In this document: piece after piece, positions 30,168 through 38,824 of the stretch | How the letters are laid out: each line of letters begins with the position of its first letter | Numbering within the stretch: position 1 is the stretch's first letter | Origin: Hymenobacter yonginensis | GTDB taxonomy: Bacteria; Bacteroidota; Bacteroidia; Cytophagales; Hymenobacteraceae | Reading direction: 5' to 3' | DNA: 64,000 nucleotides | NCBI RefSeq assembly: GCF_027625995.1 | Contig: NZ_CP115396.1 | Span: forward strand, 3,348,001 to 3,412,000 | Notes under the pieces: model-generated | Told to the model about the DNA's origin: nothing | Database searches by the model: none | Seen by the model: only the letters and a program-made list of their open reading frames with translations | Position numbers and translations under genes: made by a program

Positions 30168-30234
30168 TGTCAAATATAAAAGTCGATGATAAACTATATT
30201 AGTCGGTGATAATTCCAAAATGTTATCACCGACT
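30168..30234. repeat. transposon left end: terminal inverted repeat and three TnsB-like sites
   Basis: The terminal repeat is 30168-30192. Three 12-bp motifs follow: AGTCGATGATAA at 30181-30192, AGTCGGTGATAA at 30201-30212 and, reversed, TTATCACCGACT at 30223-30234. The third may also serve the regulation of the adjacent gene. Confidence 0.85.
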
Positions 30235-30294
30235 ATTAGACATTCTTTAACCGACCTTCGTCAAACTATACAACTATACTTACCACACGTCGCG

Positions 30295-32058
30295 ATGGCA
30301 GCACCTATTACGATTAATTTACCCGACGGCGAATGGACGTGTCGGTGGGTCAACGATTTCTGCTACAGCAAAGACCGATTCGGCAATGGCATCAGCGTAA
30401 GCTGCGTAGTGAGCTACGTCAATGCGAGAGGTGATGTCAAAAACATCTTTTCTCCGCTCAACGTCCTGTACCGAACAGTAATTGGGAACAAATTACTCGT
30501 TAGGAATAAGACAGCACACGTAATAGTTAGTAATCCGGCACAACAACGCGTGCTCTATCAGACAGCGGTTACAGAGGAGTGTTTATCGCAAACTGCCTCT
30601 TGCTTCTTCAATCATCTGGGCCTAACCTACGAACAGCATAATCAAGCTCTCGTTAGCAGTTCACCGTTTCAGACGCTGATGCGGGAATTGCAGCTTCCTA
30701 CCGGGTTTGGGTACACCCCCGTTCACTGCCTGCCCGCTCCTGATGGCAGCAGTGTAATCCGGAATGTTATCATTCCCAGTTACGAAGTGCTACGCTACTT
30801 CTTCCTGCAAGGTAATACGTTACCTGACCTCCTTTTGTCATACTTTACCGGCCGAGCACAAAAAGGGAAGCGCATATGCCAAGGAATTCCCGAACTAGTC
30901 GCTCATCCGACCGGCGAGCCCCTCGTGGTGGTGCGCAACGGGGAGCGAGTTGCTTTTCTGCAAGTGAAAGAGGGGCTCAGTAAGGCAGAGGTTTCGTGTC
31001 TGGCCCGCATCGCTTTCATCCCCTGGGCCGCTGACTGCCTAGACAAGGTGCGCGAAGGCCTGTTGTTGAGCAGCGCCCGGCCCGACAACCTCCCCGATAG
31101 GTGGCACGCGTTCAAATCCCTGCGCACCATCCTTCCCCAGAGCCGGCCGTTTATGCTCGCTGCTTGTGGCCGAGAATTTTCCTGGCAAGGAAAGTCCTAC
31201 CTCCTGGTAGACCAGATATATGATACGCAGGAGAAGATGCCCTTCGACAAAATCAGCTACCTCCCTTTGGGTGACCATCGCAGCAAGTCGATCCCGCTCA
31301 ACCCGGCGGCGGCTCGGGAAAACCTGTCTCCCCGCACAAAGACGCAACCGGCCGCGTCGGCCCGGCTTACGGCGGACGAGTTAGGAAATACCAACCAGCC
31401 GACTAGCCTGATGGATTCGGTAGACACCGTTTCCGTATTCGGCGAGAAGCCCCCAGTGATCAAGCTGCCTAAAAGAGACCAAACTGGCCGTTATCATACA
31501 GTCGGCATCTCCCAAGAGGAAAGCGAACTGCTCTCCTTGTTGGAGCAAGGACTGAAAGATGCCGGACCCGGGCGCGTACGGGTAGAGGCCGGCATACCCG
31601 ACACGCATAGTCAGGTTAGAAATTTATTCACGGCCTTGCAGGTACTCCCTACCTACACGTGTGCGTACCTCAACCTAGACCAGGACCCACCGATTTTTCA
31701 GGAGCGCTATTATCTGAACCGTACCCGGCCCGGCCTCCCCCATGCCGTGATGCTCGGACGCCTGCAACCGCGCTCGGGCTCCACTCAGGCAACCGTCTAT
31801 GTGGTGTGGGCCAGCACCATCCGGTACGCCCTGTTTTACACCCCTACCCTGCAACCTCTCGACTCATCGGTGCTGAACCACCTGCATACGGAACTATTTG
31901 GCAAAGCAGGCCTGGATACAAACTTGATGCAGCAGCACCTGGAATTGTGGCATCGATTCAACCCGGCCGACCTACGTGTGGAAGGCTTGGTTAGTAAAAT
32001 AGAAGGCGACCTACGGGAAATCATCGACGGCAGAAAATCGCGAACAAGAGTGCGGTAG
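30295..32058 (+). CDS. transposon left-end protein, family unknown (possibly TnsE/TniE-like)
   Basis: A 587-residue soluble protein starting MAAPITINLPDGEWTCRWVN. The start at 30295 is preferred over 30220, which would overlap a TnsB-like site. I see no known catalytic motif. An N-terminal beta-rich half ends in SYLLVDQIYDTQEKMPFDK, a low-complexity linker spans about residues 340-395, and a C-terminal half contains YHTVGISQEESELLSLLEQG and ATVYVVWASTIRYALFYTP. Size, two-part layout and position as the only large protein outside the tns operon recall TnsE/TniE target selectors, but similarity is too weak to name it. It could instead be cargo. The next gene is 92 bp on, same strand. Confidence 0.6.
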   Translation: MAAPITINLPDGEWTCRWVNDFCYSKDRFGNGISVSCVVSYVNARGDVKNIFSPLNVLYRTVIGNKLLVRNKTAHVIVSNPAQQRVLYQTAVTEECLSQTASCFFNHLGLTYEQHNQALVSSSPFQTLMRELQLPTGFGYTPVHCLPAPDGSSVIRNVIIPSYEVLRYFFLQGNTLPDLLLSYFTGRAQKGKRICQGIPELVAHPTGEPLVVVRNGERVAFLQVKEGLSKAEVSCLARIAFIPWAADCLDKVREGLLLSSARPDNLPDRWHAFKSLRTILPQSRPFMLAACGREFSWQGKSYLLVDQIYDTQEKMPFDKISYLPLGDHRSKSIPLNPAAARENLSPRTKTQPAASARLTADELGNTNQPTSLMDSVDTVSVFGEKPPVIKLPKRDQTGRYHTVGISQEESELLSLLEQGLKDAGPGRVRVEAGIPDTHSQVRNLFTALQVLPTYTCAYLNLDQDPPIFQERYYLNRTRPGLPHAVMLGRLQPRSGSTQATVYVVWASTIRYALFYTPTLQPLDSSVLNHLHTELFGKAGLDTNLMQQHLELWHRFNPADLRVEGLVSKIEGDLREIIDGRKSRTRVR

Positions 32059-32150
32059 CGACTATTTTCTTGGCGTAATCCCCTGGGTAGAGTAAGGCCA
32101 ATAGCGTGCCCTGCTCCGCTTATCACCTTTCCTTATCCCTGTTCAATCCC

Positions 32151-32789
32151 ATGTCAACAACCCCTGTTACCCTATCCTGCGGCCACTGCAGCAATGTTTC
32201 CTTTATGCCTATCGTGGGAAATGTACAGGACTTCGAAGAGCGCGGCGATGCCACCCACGGCTACGATGAGCATGGCGAGGTGTACACGGTTCTGAAGTGT
32301 CCGGCCTGCTTTAAAATAAACATTGCCTCCTACTACTGGAGTGAAAGCATGGAGCCCGATGAGGTCGTCCGTTACGAGCAGCTCTACCCACAGGAGAAGA
32401 ACATTCCCATTGGCCTGCCGGACAATATTTTACGGGCGTTAAAAGCTGCCGAAAAAGTTAAAACTATTGACGCTCACGTCTACGCTTTTTCCCTCGGCCG
32501 AACATTGGAATTGGTGTGTATGGACAGAAATGCGCAGGGAAACACCTTGGCTGAGATGTTGAAGGACCTAGCCGACAAACACGAGATTCCTGAAAAGCTA
32601 GTTGATGTCGCCAAAGGCCTTCGCCAACTCAGAAATGTCGGTGCCCACGCCGGATTAGGCAATTTGAGTGAAAGCGATTTGCCCATTGCCCAGGCGCTCT
32701 GTTACGCGCTGCTGGAATACATTTACAGCGCGCCACACCTTGCTGCCCAAGCGGAAATAGCGCTCGCTAAAATCCGGGCCAGCCACTAG
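32151..32789 (+). CDS. DUF4145 domain protein with N-terminal zinc ribbon
   Basis: A 212-residue protein. Two CxxC pairs (CGHC at residue 10, CPAC near residue 43) form a zinc ribbon. The rest fits the DUF4145 fold: LPDNILRALKAAEKVKT, FSLGRTLELVCMDRNA, then AKGLRQLRNVGAHAGLGN, whose RN...AH pattern recalls HEPN-like helices. DUF4145 domains are frequent in phage-defence and restriction loci, often as accessory proteins. It starts a rightward run that continues 56 bp later with the two ParB-like genes and the methylase. Confidence 0.75.
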   Translation: MSTTPVTLSCGHCSNVSFMPIVGNVQDFEERGDATHGYDEHGEVYTVLKCPACFKINIASYYWSESMEPDEVVRYEQLYPQEKNIPIGLPDNILRALKAAEKVKTIDAHVYAFSLGRTLELVCMDRNAQGNTLAEMLKDLADKHEIPEKLVDVAKGLRQLRNVGAHAGLGNLSESDLPIAQALCYALLEYIYSAPHLAAQAEIALAKIRASH

Positions 32790-32845
32790 CTGGTTACCCC
32801 ACCTCCCTGTTTTTCATTTCCTATTTACTCTGTAAACAACGCACA

Positions 32846-34612
32846 ATGGCTCGCATCGATTATGCCTCCTGGGAAGAGCGCAAATTTGTTACCGCTCGTC
32901 TACGACTGGACGCGCAAAACTTACGTCTCCGTAGCAACCCCGTCGTACTCTCTCCCCGCAACATTATCCAGTATATGTTCGACTATGAGAAAGTACTGTA
33001 TTTAGCCCGGGCGATTGCGTTGAAAGGCTACTTTGTCAACGAGATGCCGATTGTGGTGCAAGAAGGCGGAAACTACGTCGTGATTGAGGGCAATCGTCGC
33101 ATAACCGCCTGTAAAGTACTGCTGGACCCGAAGCTCGCACCGGATAAGTACCAAGAACACATCCAGTATCTGGCAAGTACTTTCAACACGGAATCTTTGC
33201 GAAAGATGAAGTGCGTTATTGCCCCCTCCCGCGATGACGCGCGGGTCATTATTCAGAACCGGCACACCGGCGGCAGCCAGATAGAGAAGTGGGACGGGAT
33301 GAAGCAGGACATGTGGTACATCAACGATATTACCCGGGGCTCCACCGTCGATGAGATCGCGAAAATCTATCTGCAGAGCAAAGGAAAAGTGCTCAGCTCC
33401 ATCCTTCGCTACAAGCTCTATGCGGAAGCCAAACAGGTTGCTGGGTTATCCGATAGTGCGTACCGCTTTGTGCATAGCGATGAGCGGTTTCCTATTTCTA
33501 CGCTATGGCGCTTTCTTTCGAGCAAGCAAGGCATCGAGTTTTTAGGCCTTGAGTACACCGCCGCTGGAGATATTGAAATTTTATTGCCTCCCGAGGAATA
33601 CAACAAGCGGTTTGCGGCCATTTTGGAGGATTTGGCCAAAGGCAGCAAAGAGGAACGGGCAAAGGCCGGCAAGGGCAACAAAGAAGGCATCAACTCCCGG
33701 GAACTCAATACTGAAGCCGATATCGTCCGGTACGTCTCCGGCTTGGCGGAAGGCGGCCGCTTTGATCCGTCCATCGTACCCCGACCAGCCGATAAGGATG
33801 CCATTGATGTCGGCAAGCTGTCGGAAGATAACTCGGAAGAGTCCTTGGACGAAACCACTGACTTTCGATTTGAGGACGACAGCGAGGAAGAAGACGCGGC
33901 CGCCAGCGCGGTGCCTGATGCCCAACCGGCAGCAGGTGATGATGTGCCACCACCCGCCACCACCAAGCCCAAAAAGGCCCGGAAGGCCACTTCCCCTCCA
34001 CCCGCTACTTCCTCACCGGCTCCGCTCATTAGCGAGGCATTCTCTTGTCAAACCACCGTTCCTAAGATAGACGAGATTTTTGGAGAGCTAAAGACCATTG
34101 CCCTCGATAAACCGAATGCGATTGCCGTCCTGTTCCGCACCCTGATGGAACTGCTGCTAACCAAGTATGTGGAGGAAAACCAGCTAGACGAGGCGCTGCG
34201 CACGAGCCAAATACAGGAATACGTTACGAGCAACCGGAAGATTGAAGAAAACCTGATCAGATACCTCAAGACCCGTCACGGTATTGATGAAACGCCAGAA
34301 GACATCAAGCGCATTCTAAAGTTGAGAGAAGAGCTTCCCGAACGTTGGAAACCGTCTCTGGGATTTATGTTGAAGTACTTCAATGACCACGCAACGGAAC
34401 TTATCGCTCACCCCAGCATCCGCGAAGCCTTTCAAGGCTATGTCCGGCAGCAGAACACGGTCACCCAGAGTGAATTTAATCTATTTGTTCATAACCCGTT
34501 CTTCATCGCCAACCCTACCGTCCTACAGGAATTTTGGAGCAATTTTGCTCCTTTTATCACCTTCCTTATCAAAGGAATAACCGAAAAGCAAGACCCAACG
34601 GACGCAGCATAA
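32846..34612 (+). CDS. ParB/Srx-fold protein A (588 aa)
   Basis: Residues ~40-130 show a ParB/sulfiredoxin-type domain with the key box NYVVIEGNRRITACKVLL (EGNRR at 81-85). A conserved-looking RHTGGSQIEKWDGMKQDMW (139-157) and a helix-turn-helix-like stretch (GSTVDEIAKIYLQSKGKV) follow. An acidic, then Pro/Lys-rich linker (about 330-395) leads to a helical C-terminal domain starting KIDEIFGELKTIALDK and AIAVLFRTLMELLLTKYVEE. The next gene has the same plan. ParB-like folds include CTP-dependent clamps and nucleases; no nuclease residues can be confirmed. It lies 29 bp before its partner. Confidence 0.75.
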   Translation: MARIDYASWEERKFVTARLRLDAQNLRLRSNPVVLSPRNIIQYMFDYEKVLYLARAIALKGYFVNEMPIVVQEGGNYVVIEGNRRITACKVLLDPKLAPDKYQEHIQYLASTFNTESLRKMKCVIAPSRDDARVIIQNRHTGGSQIEKWDGMKQDMWYINDITRGSTVDEIAKIYLQSKGKVLSSILRYKLYAEAKQVAGLSDSAYRFVHSDERFPISTLWRFLSSKQGIEFLGLEYTAAGDIEILLPPEEYNKRFAAILEDLAKGSKEERAKAGKGNKEGINSRELNTEADIVRYVSGLAEGGRFDPSIVPRPADKDAIDVGKLSEDNSEESLDETTDFRFEDDSEEEDAAASAVPDAQPAAGDDVPPPATTKPKKARKATSPPPATSSPAPLISEAFSCQTTVPKIDEIFGELKTIALDKPNAIAVLFRTLMELLLTKYVEENQLDEALRTSQIQEYVTSNRKIEENLIRYLKTRHGIDETPEDIKRILKLREELPERWKPSLGFMLKYFNDHATELIAHPSIREAFQGYVRQQNTVTQSEFNLFVHNPFFIANPTVLQEFWSNFAPFITFLIKGITEKQDPTDAA

Positions 34613-34641
34613 TAATCCTGATTTAACGTTTAGCTGAATCT

Positions 34642-36024
34642 ATGCCACGTTTACATGCCCAAAGAGTTACGATCCCCATCCACAAAATCGGGGTGGACGA
34701 GCGCAACCCACGGCTCCCACCCCAGCAAAGCCAGCGCGAAGCCATCCGGGCAATGATCGAGCAGCAGGGCGAGAAAATTGTGCACTTGGCGGCCGACATC
34801 ACCGAACACGGCCTGAGCGAGGCTGAACGCTTTATGGCCATCGTACCCGACAATCAACGTTTCCCTTATGTCTCGCTGGATGGTAACCGTCGGCTAGTAG
34901 CACTCAAGCTGCTGCAAGAGCCTACTCTCGCTGACGGTGTACTCTCTGGCCGGTGGTTTTCGCGCCTGCTAAAAATAGCCGAACTCTTTGCGAAGGATCC
35001 CATTAAGGAAGTGGAGTTAGCTGTATTCGATAGCCGCGAGCACGGTGCGCTGTGGGTGGCACGGCGGCACTCGGTCAATCTCAACGGCATCGGCCAAGAT
35101 CCCTGGGACGCCATGGAAAAGCATCGGTTCGATGCCTGGCGCGGGGTCGCCTCGCGCGAGTGGCAGGTTCTGCAGTTTGTGCACGAGCATGGTAACCTCT
35201 CGCCGGCCGACGTAAAGCGCCTGCCCAAAGTGCCTATGAGCACCCTGTTGCGCCTGATCGGCGACAGCTACGTGAAAGAGCAACTCGGCTTGGAATACCG
35301 CAACAACCTAGTCGTAACGAACCTTCCCAACGAGGAAGTTATCAAGCCCCTGCGGCGCATCATTCTGGACTTACTCGACCGAAAGGAGGACGTAACGACC
35401 CTCGATAGCAAGGCGGACCGAAAGCGCTACATCGACAACCTAGCTTTGACCGAGAAGCCCAGCTCTACTGCCTCTCTCACCCACTTTCACCGTCTGGGCC
35501 AGAAAGAACGTTTCGTAGCTCCCCCCGCAATAGCTTCCAAGGCCTGCCCTGAGCCGCTCCCAGTTGCGCCCAAATCCGCGTTCCGCAAACTTATCAATGA
35601 GCGAACCACCATTGCCCCCAGCTCGTGCCAACTCGCTATCGGTCAGCCGCGCATTCAGGATATCTACCAGGAATTGCAACAATTGGATATTACCGCGCAC
35701 GCTACGGCTGGAGCGGTGCTGTTGCGCTTGTTTGTAGAGCTAAGCCTAGACCATTTTTTGGCGCGGCTGACCGAGCGAATAGAGGCAACAACTTCGGTGG
35801 CCGAAAAGCTGGAGGCTGCTGCTAAATATTTTAGCGCTAATGGTTCGCTCGGTGAAGACGAGTGCGTATATATGCGCAAAATTTCGGATAGGAATTCTGT
35901 ACTTTTGCCTAACGTAGACTCTCTTTCCGTCTATGTGCATACCCAAGTTGCGGCGCCCTTGCCCGCCGATCTACGGCAGCAATGGGATGCACTGCAGCCT
36001 ATTTTACGCCTTATTTGGTCCTGA
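34642..36024 (+). CDS. ParB/Srx-fold protein B (460 aa)
   Basis: A partner of the preceding gene with the same order of parts. The N-terminus RVTIPIHKIGVDERNPRLPP is ParB-like. The box FPYVSLDGNRRLVALKLLQE (DGNRR at 80-84) follows, then RRHSVNLNGIGQDPWDAMEK (141-160), which parallels the RH..G....W block of protein A. The C-terminal domain (about 335-460) starts RIQDIYQELQQLDITAHATA with LLRLFVELSLDHFLARL, matching protein A's C-terminal domain in pattern. It has no acidic linker. It ends 5 bp before the methylase ATG, so the two are surely co-transcribed. Confidence 0.75.
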   Translation: MPRLHAQRVTIPIHKIGVDERNPRLPPQQSQREAIRAMIEQQGEKIVHLAADITEHGLSEAERFMAIVPDNQRFPYVSLDGNRRLVALKLLQEPTLADGVLSGRWFSRLLKIAELFAKDPIKEVELAVFDSREHGALWVARRHSVNLNGIGQDPWDAMEKHRFDAWRGVASREWQVLQFVHEHGNLSPADVKRLPKVPMSTLLRLIGDSYVKEQLGLEYRNNLVVTNLPNEEVIKPLRRIILDLLDRKEDVTTLDSKADRKRYIDNLALTEKPSSTASLTHFHRLGQKERFVAPPAIASKACPEPLPVAPKSAFRKLINERTTIAPSSCQLAIGQPRIQDIYQELQQLDITAHATAGAVLLRLFVELSLDHFLARLTERIEATTSVAEKLEAAAKYFSANGSLGEDECVYMRKISDRNSVLLPNVDSLSVYVHTQVAAPLPADLRQQWDALQPILRLIWS

Positions 36025-36029
36025 ACGAC

Positions 36030-37097
36030 ATGCCTGTCCAACCATTCCCGTCGCCCCTCCGCTACCCCGGCGGTAAGCTCAAGGTAGCGAACTACGTAAA
36101 GCTGCTGTTTGTGCTAAACGACCTGATGGACGGACACTACGCCGAACCCTACGCCGGGGGCTGTAGTGTCGCGCTTTCCCTGCTGTTTGGACAATACGCC
36201 TCCAAAATTTTCATAAATGATATAGACAAAGATATATATGACTTTTGGTTTACAGTGCTTAATGACCCTGATGGACTGTCCAAAAAGATTCGCGATGCCA
36301 AGCTCGACATGGACGAGTGGAACTCACAGCGCCGGTTTCTAGACAATAAAAAGGACGAGCATAGCCAATTAGAAAGAGCATTCGCTGCCTTTTATCTCAA
36401 CCGCACTAATCGCTCCGGCATTATCAGAGGCGGGGTTATTGGGGGTAAGAATCAGACTGGGAAGTGGAAAATAGATGCTCGATTTAATAAGGACAATCTG
36501 ATCCAGCGAATTGAAAAAATAGCAAGGCAAAGGGACCAAATTGAGATTTCAAATCTCGATGCCCGCATTTTCCTTCGAGACGTTGTCCCTACTATGGACA
36601 AGCGCAGTCTAACATACTTGGACCCACCTTATTATGACAAGGGCCAAGGCCTTTACACCAATGCCTATGATCATGATGGGCACGCTGATGTTGCTGACGA
36701 TGTTGCGAAATTGAAGTCACCCTGGTTGGTGTCATATGATAATATAGAGAAGATCAAGGAACTATATACAGGTCATACTTCTATAGAGTACAACCTGTAT
36801 CACAGTGCTGCAAACCATGTAGCGAAGGAAGAAAAGGATACTGAAGCAGATGCTACGCCAAGTGTCGAGTCAGAAGCGATTTTTAAGGAACCCATCGCTG
36901 AAGAAACAGCAGTCGGCGAGGACTCCCCGACTGAGCATGTTCCTAAACCTCGCCGTAAAGGCAAAGAAATCATGTTTTTCTCTCCTGGATTGATTTTACC
37001 TGAAGGAATTACAGACCCTTCCGCCATTTCTGTCAAGAAACTGCACGCGCTATCAAAGGAATGTAAAGAGATGCGACAACTGTCTTTGATGTTTTAA
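36030..37097 (+). CDS. Dam-type (D12 class) DNA adenine N6-methyltransferase
   Basis: A 355-residue methylase. SPLRYPGGKLKVANYVKLLF is the D12-class motif I region, EPYAGGCSVALSLLFG and FINDIDKDIYDFWFTVL follow, and the catalytic DPPY lies at residues 198-201 (SLTYLDPPYYDKG). The order gives the alpha (Dam-like) class that methylates adenine N6. An acidic insert of about 55 residues rich in Glu/Ala/Thr interrupts the end of the domain between HSAANHVAK and KGKEIMFFSPG, where normal members run straight on. The start (MPVQPFPSPLRYPGG) lies 5 bp after ParB B. Its GC content is lower than the host average. Confidence 0.88.
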   Translation: MPVQPFPSPLRYPGGKLKVANYVKLLFVLNDLMDGHYAEPYAGGCSVALSLLFGQYASKIFINDIDKDIYDFWFTVLNDPDGLSKKIRDAKLDMDEWNSQRRFLDNKKDEHSQLERAFAAFYLNRTNRSGIIRGGVIGGKNQTGKWKIDARFNKDNLIQRIEKIARQRDQIEISNLDARIFLRDVVPTMDKRSLTYLDPPYYDKGQGLYTNAYDHDGHADVADDVAKLKSPWLVSYDNIEKIKELYTGHTSIEYNLYHSAANHVAKEEKDTEADATPSVESEAIFKEPIAEETAVGEDSPTEHVPKPRRKGKEIMFFSPGLILPEGITDPSAISVKKLHALSKECKEMRQLSLMF

Positions 37098-37184
37098 GGT
37101 AAAGTAAGCTGTTTGGCTAAGGCAACACAATTCCAGCCGTTTTCAGCAGGTGCTTGTTACCACCAGCTACTGTTCTGTTTATAA

Positions 37185-37219
37185 GCAAAAAGCCTGCACA
37201 TCATGTGCAGGCTTTTTGC
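37185..37219. terminator. bidirectional terminator after the methylase gene
   Basis: A perfect 16-bp stem (37185-37200 with 37204-37219) with a 3-base loop and A/T runs on both sides. It stands between the rightward methylase operon and the leftward small-peptide frame, so it can serve both. Confidence 0.9.
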
Positions 37220-37291
37220 GTGTATTACATGCGATACGGATCACCGTATGCGGCTTATGGGATGTAGCTCTTAAACTAGATCCCCAATGGT

Positions 37292-37414
37292 CTAGTGGAG
37301 AGTTGAGCGAAGGGAGCCGATACGGCCTTGCTTAGCACCCAAGCGGCCCTGTCGAGAGCCGATACGCCCTTGCTTGACATTCCCAAAACGGATGTTCCAT
37401 GCTTGATTTTTCAT
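37292..37414 (-). CDS. 40-residue Gly/Arg/Lys repeat peptide
   Basis: A 40-codon frame starting MKNQAWNIRFGNVKQGRIGS and ending RIGSLRSTLH, with three 7-residue repeats of the type (K/R)QGR(I/L)G(S/A). It lies 64 bp beyond the membrane-protein stop on the same strand and ends 73 bp before the shared terminator. Two 24-bp near-identical direct repeats at DNA level (37314-37337 and 37356-37379) make up the repeats. No clear ribosome site is visible. It could be a small basic peptide, a toxin or a chance frame over repeats. Confidence 0.35.
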   Translation of the reverse strand: MKNQAWNIRFGNVKQGRIGSRQGRLGAKQGRIGSLRSTLH

Positions 37415-37478
37415 GTCAAAACCTGTTAATGAGTGGTTTGGAAACATAAATATAAGGCTTCATGGCTTAACTGTTGAT

Positions 37479-38495
37479 CTAAGCCGTTATCTTTTTCAAC
37501 GTAAAAACAAACCCTTGGTTGGGCAAAATACCTCCTTGTGCTCTATAGCTTCTCCTGTTTTCTTGTAGAAGAGGGTCTGGTACTAGCTCGGAAGCAAGGG
37601 ATGAAAATACATGAAAGTCATAGCCAGCAGGAAAGTTTGCTTCCAAGGTTGCATTGACAACTGGGTAACGGGTGAAGAAGCTGTCGTTTATCGGCAGGAC
37701 ATTATAAGCAGTTTCGTAAACCTGACTTATCTGAACAGTACCACCTCGCAGTATCGGAAAGCTTATAAGCACTTCAGAGCCGCCAGAACCGGACTCGGTA
37801 ACAACCACCTTTCCATCGCATGCCGTCTTCTGCCTGGGATTATCAGGGTCTGCTACTAGTTCATCATATTTAAAAGATAGAACCGGCTTGTCATCTTGCC
37901 TGCAAATAAATTCTTTTAAAAAGGCTACACCACTTGCGTCATCGCACACTGCGATAATTTGCTCAGTGCGATCAGCACCCGTACCATTATAAAGATGATA
38001 GCGATCGGTCTGGCGCAAGGATATATTTCCGTTAGGCAATTCCACAAAATCATAAGTCCACCTTATATCTTTTCTTACCATTCCATTCTTGATAATATCC
38101 CGCTTAATTATCTCAAATATCTCTTCATCTACCAGCGTGCGGAACACGGATGAGAATACGTTCTCTCTTATCTCCGCATTTATTGCATCCAATTGAGCAG
38201 CTCTCTTGGCAGCCAATGAATCCTCAATACCTTTTATAAAAAAAAGCGAAACGATCAGGGAAAAGCATAGTGTCAAACAAGCATCTCCAGTTAAATTAAA
38301 CAGCGTACGTCCATAGGGTGTCACAAAGTCTATACTATCTTTTGATACGCCATTGATGATAATGCGCTTTTCCACTACGAACGACTCATAGGCGAGCGAT
38401 GCATATACTTTCATGGCAACCCCTAAGAAGAATAGGACTACAACAATCCCTATCTCCTTACTACCATATCCTCTTTCTTCTAAAAATCTTGGCAT
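37479..38495 (-). CDS. hypothetical two-helix membrane protein (cargo)
   Basis: A 338-residue protein with two hydrophobic helices, EIGIVVVLFFLGVAMKVYAS near residue 14 and CLTLCFSLIVSLFFIKGI near residue 73, separated by a ~35-residue segment. A ~240-residue soluble domain follows, containing VFSSVFRTLVDEEIFEIIKR and VTESGSGGSEVLISFPILRG. I recognise no family. Codon and base use are clearly AT-richer than the host genes. With the XRE gene upstream, the layout resembles a repressor-controlled membrane effector, which is inference. Confidence 0.7.
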   Translation of the reverse strand: MPRFLEERGYGSKEIGIVVVLFFLGVAMKVYASLAYESFVVEKRIIINGVSKDSIDFVTPYGRTLFNLTGDACLTLCFSLIVSLFFIKGIEDSLAAKRAAQLDAINAEIRENVFSSVFRTLVDEEIFEIIKRDIIKNGMVRKDIRWTYDFVELPNGNISLRQTDRYHLYNGTGADRTEQIIAVCDDASGVAFLKEFICRQDDKPVLSFKYDELVADPDNPRQKTACDGKVVVTESGSGGSEVLISFPILRGGTVQISQVYETAYNVLPINDSFFTRYPVVNATLEANFPAGYDFHVFSSLASELVPDPLLQENRRSYRAQGGILPNQGFVFTLKKITA

Positions 38496-38824
38496 CTTCT
38501 ATGCTGGCACTTCTTAACTTGAGGAAAAAAGTGATAAAACAAATACTCTATTGATTAATAAATTATTTGTTTTTCACCTGTATTTAAGCAAACTCTTCTC
38601 TTTTATGATGCATACTCATTTATTGGAGATACAACAAGAACATAGTTTATCTAATTCAGTATAGGTCAATTTATTGAAGAAATACTTAATTTTCTAATGT
38701 AAACAATCACAATATATCAGCCATATGATTTACCATGCATGAATCAGTTTACTACTGACAATTTTCAAATAACCCCTAATGATAGTTTCATCCTCGATTA
38801 TTGTATTTGTAATCCTTATAATCT
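38496..38824. other. AT-rich noncoding stretch between XRE and membrane-protein genes
   Basis: About 330 bp of very AT-rich sequence with no credible gene or hairpin. It presumably holds the leftward promoter of the membrane protein and the XRE operator. The composition contrasts with the flanking transposition genes. Confidence 0.5.

Noticed and set aside
30220-30294. Upstream start for the left-end 587-residue protein
   Set aside because: The extension would run through a TnsB-like site, and its residues look random. The ATG at 30295 is better placed.
36030-37097. Type II restriction-modification system with the Dam-like methylase
   Set aside because: No recognisable restriction endonuclease is adjacent; the partners are ParB-like. 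A ParB-fold nuclease remains possible, so it is reported as a candidate system instead.
37314-37379. Two 24-bp repeats considered as a CRISPR or iteron array
   Set aside because: There are only two copies, with an 18-base interval, no cas or rep gene nearby, and the repeats are explained by the peptide frame.
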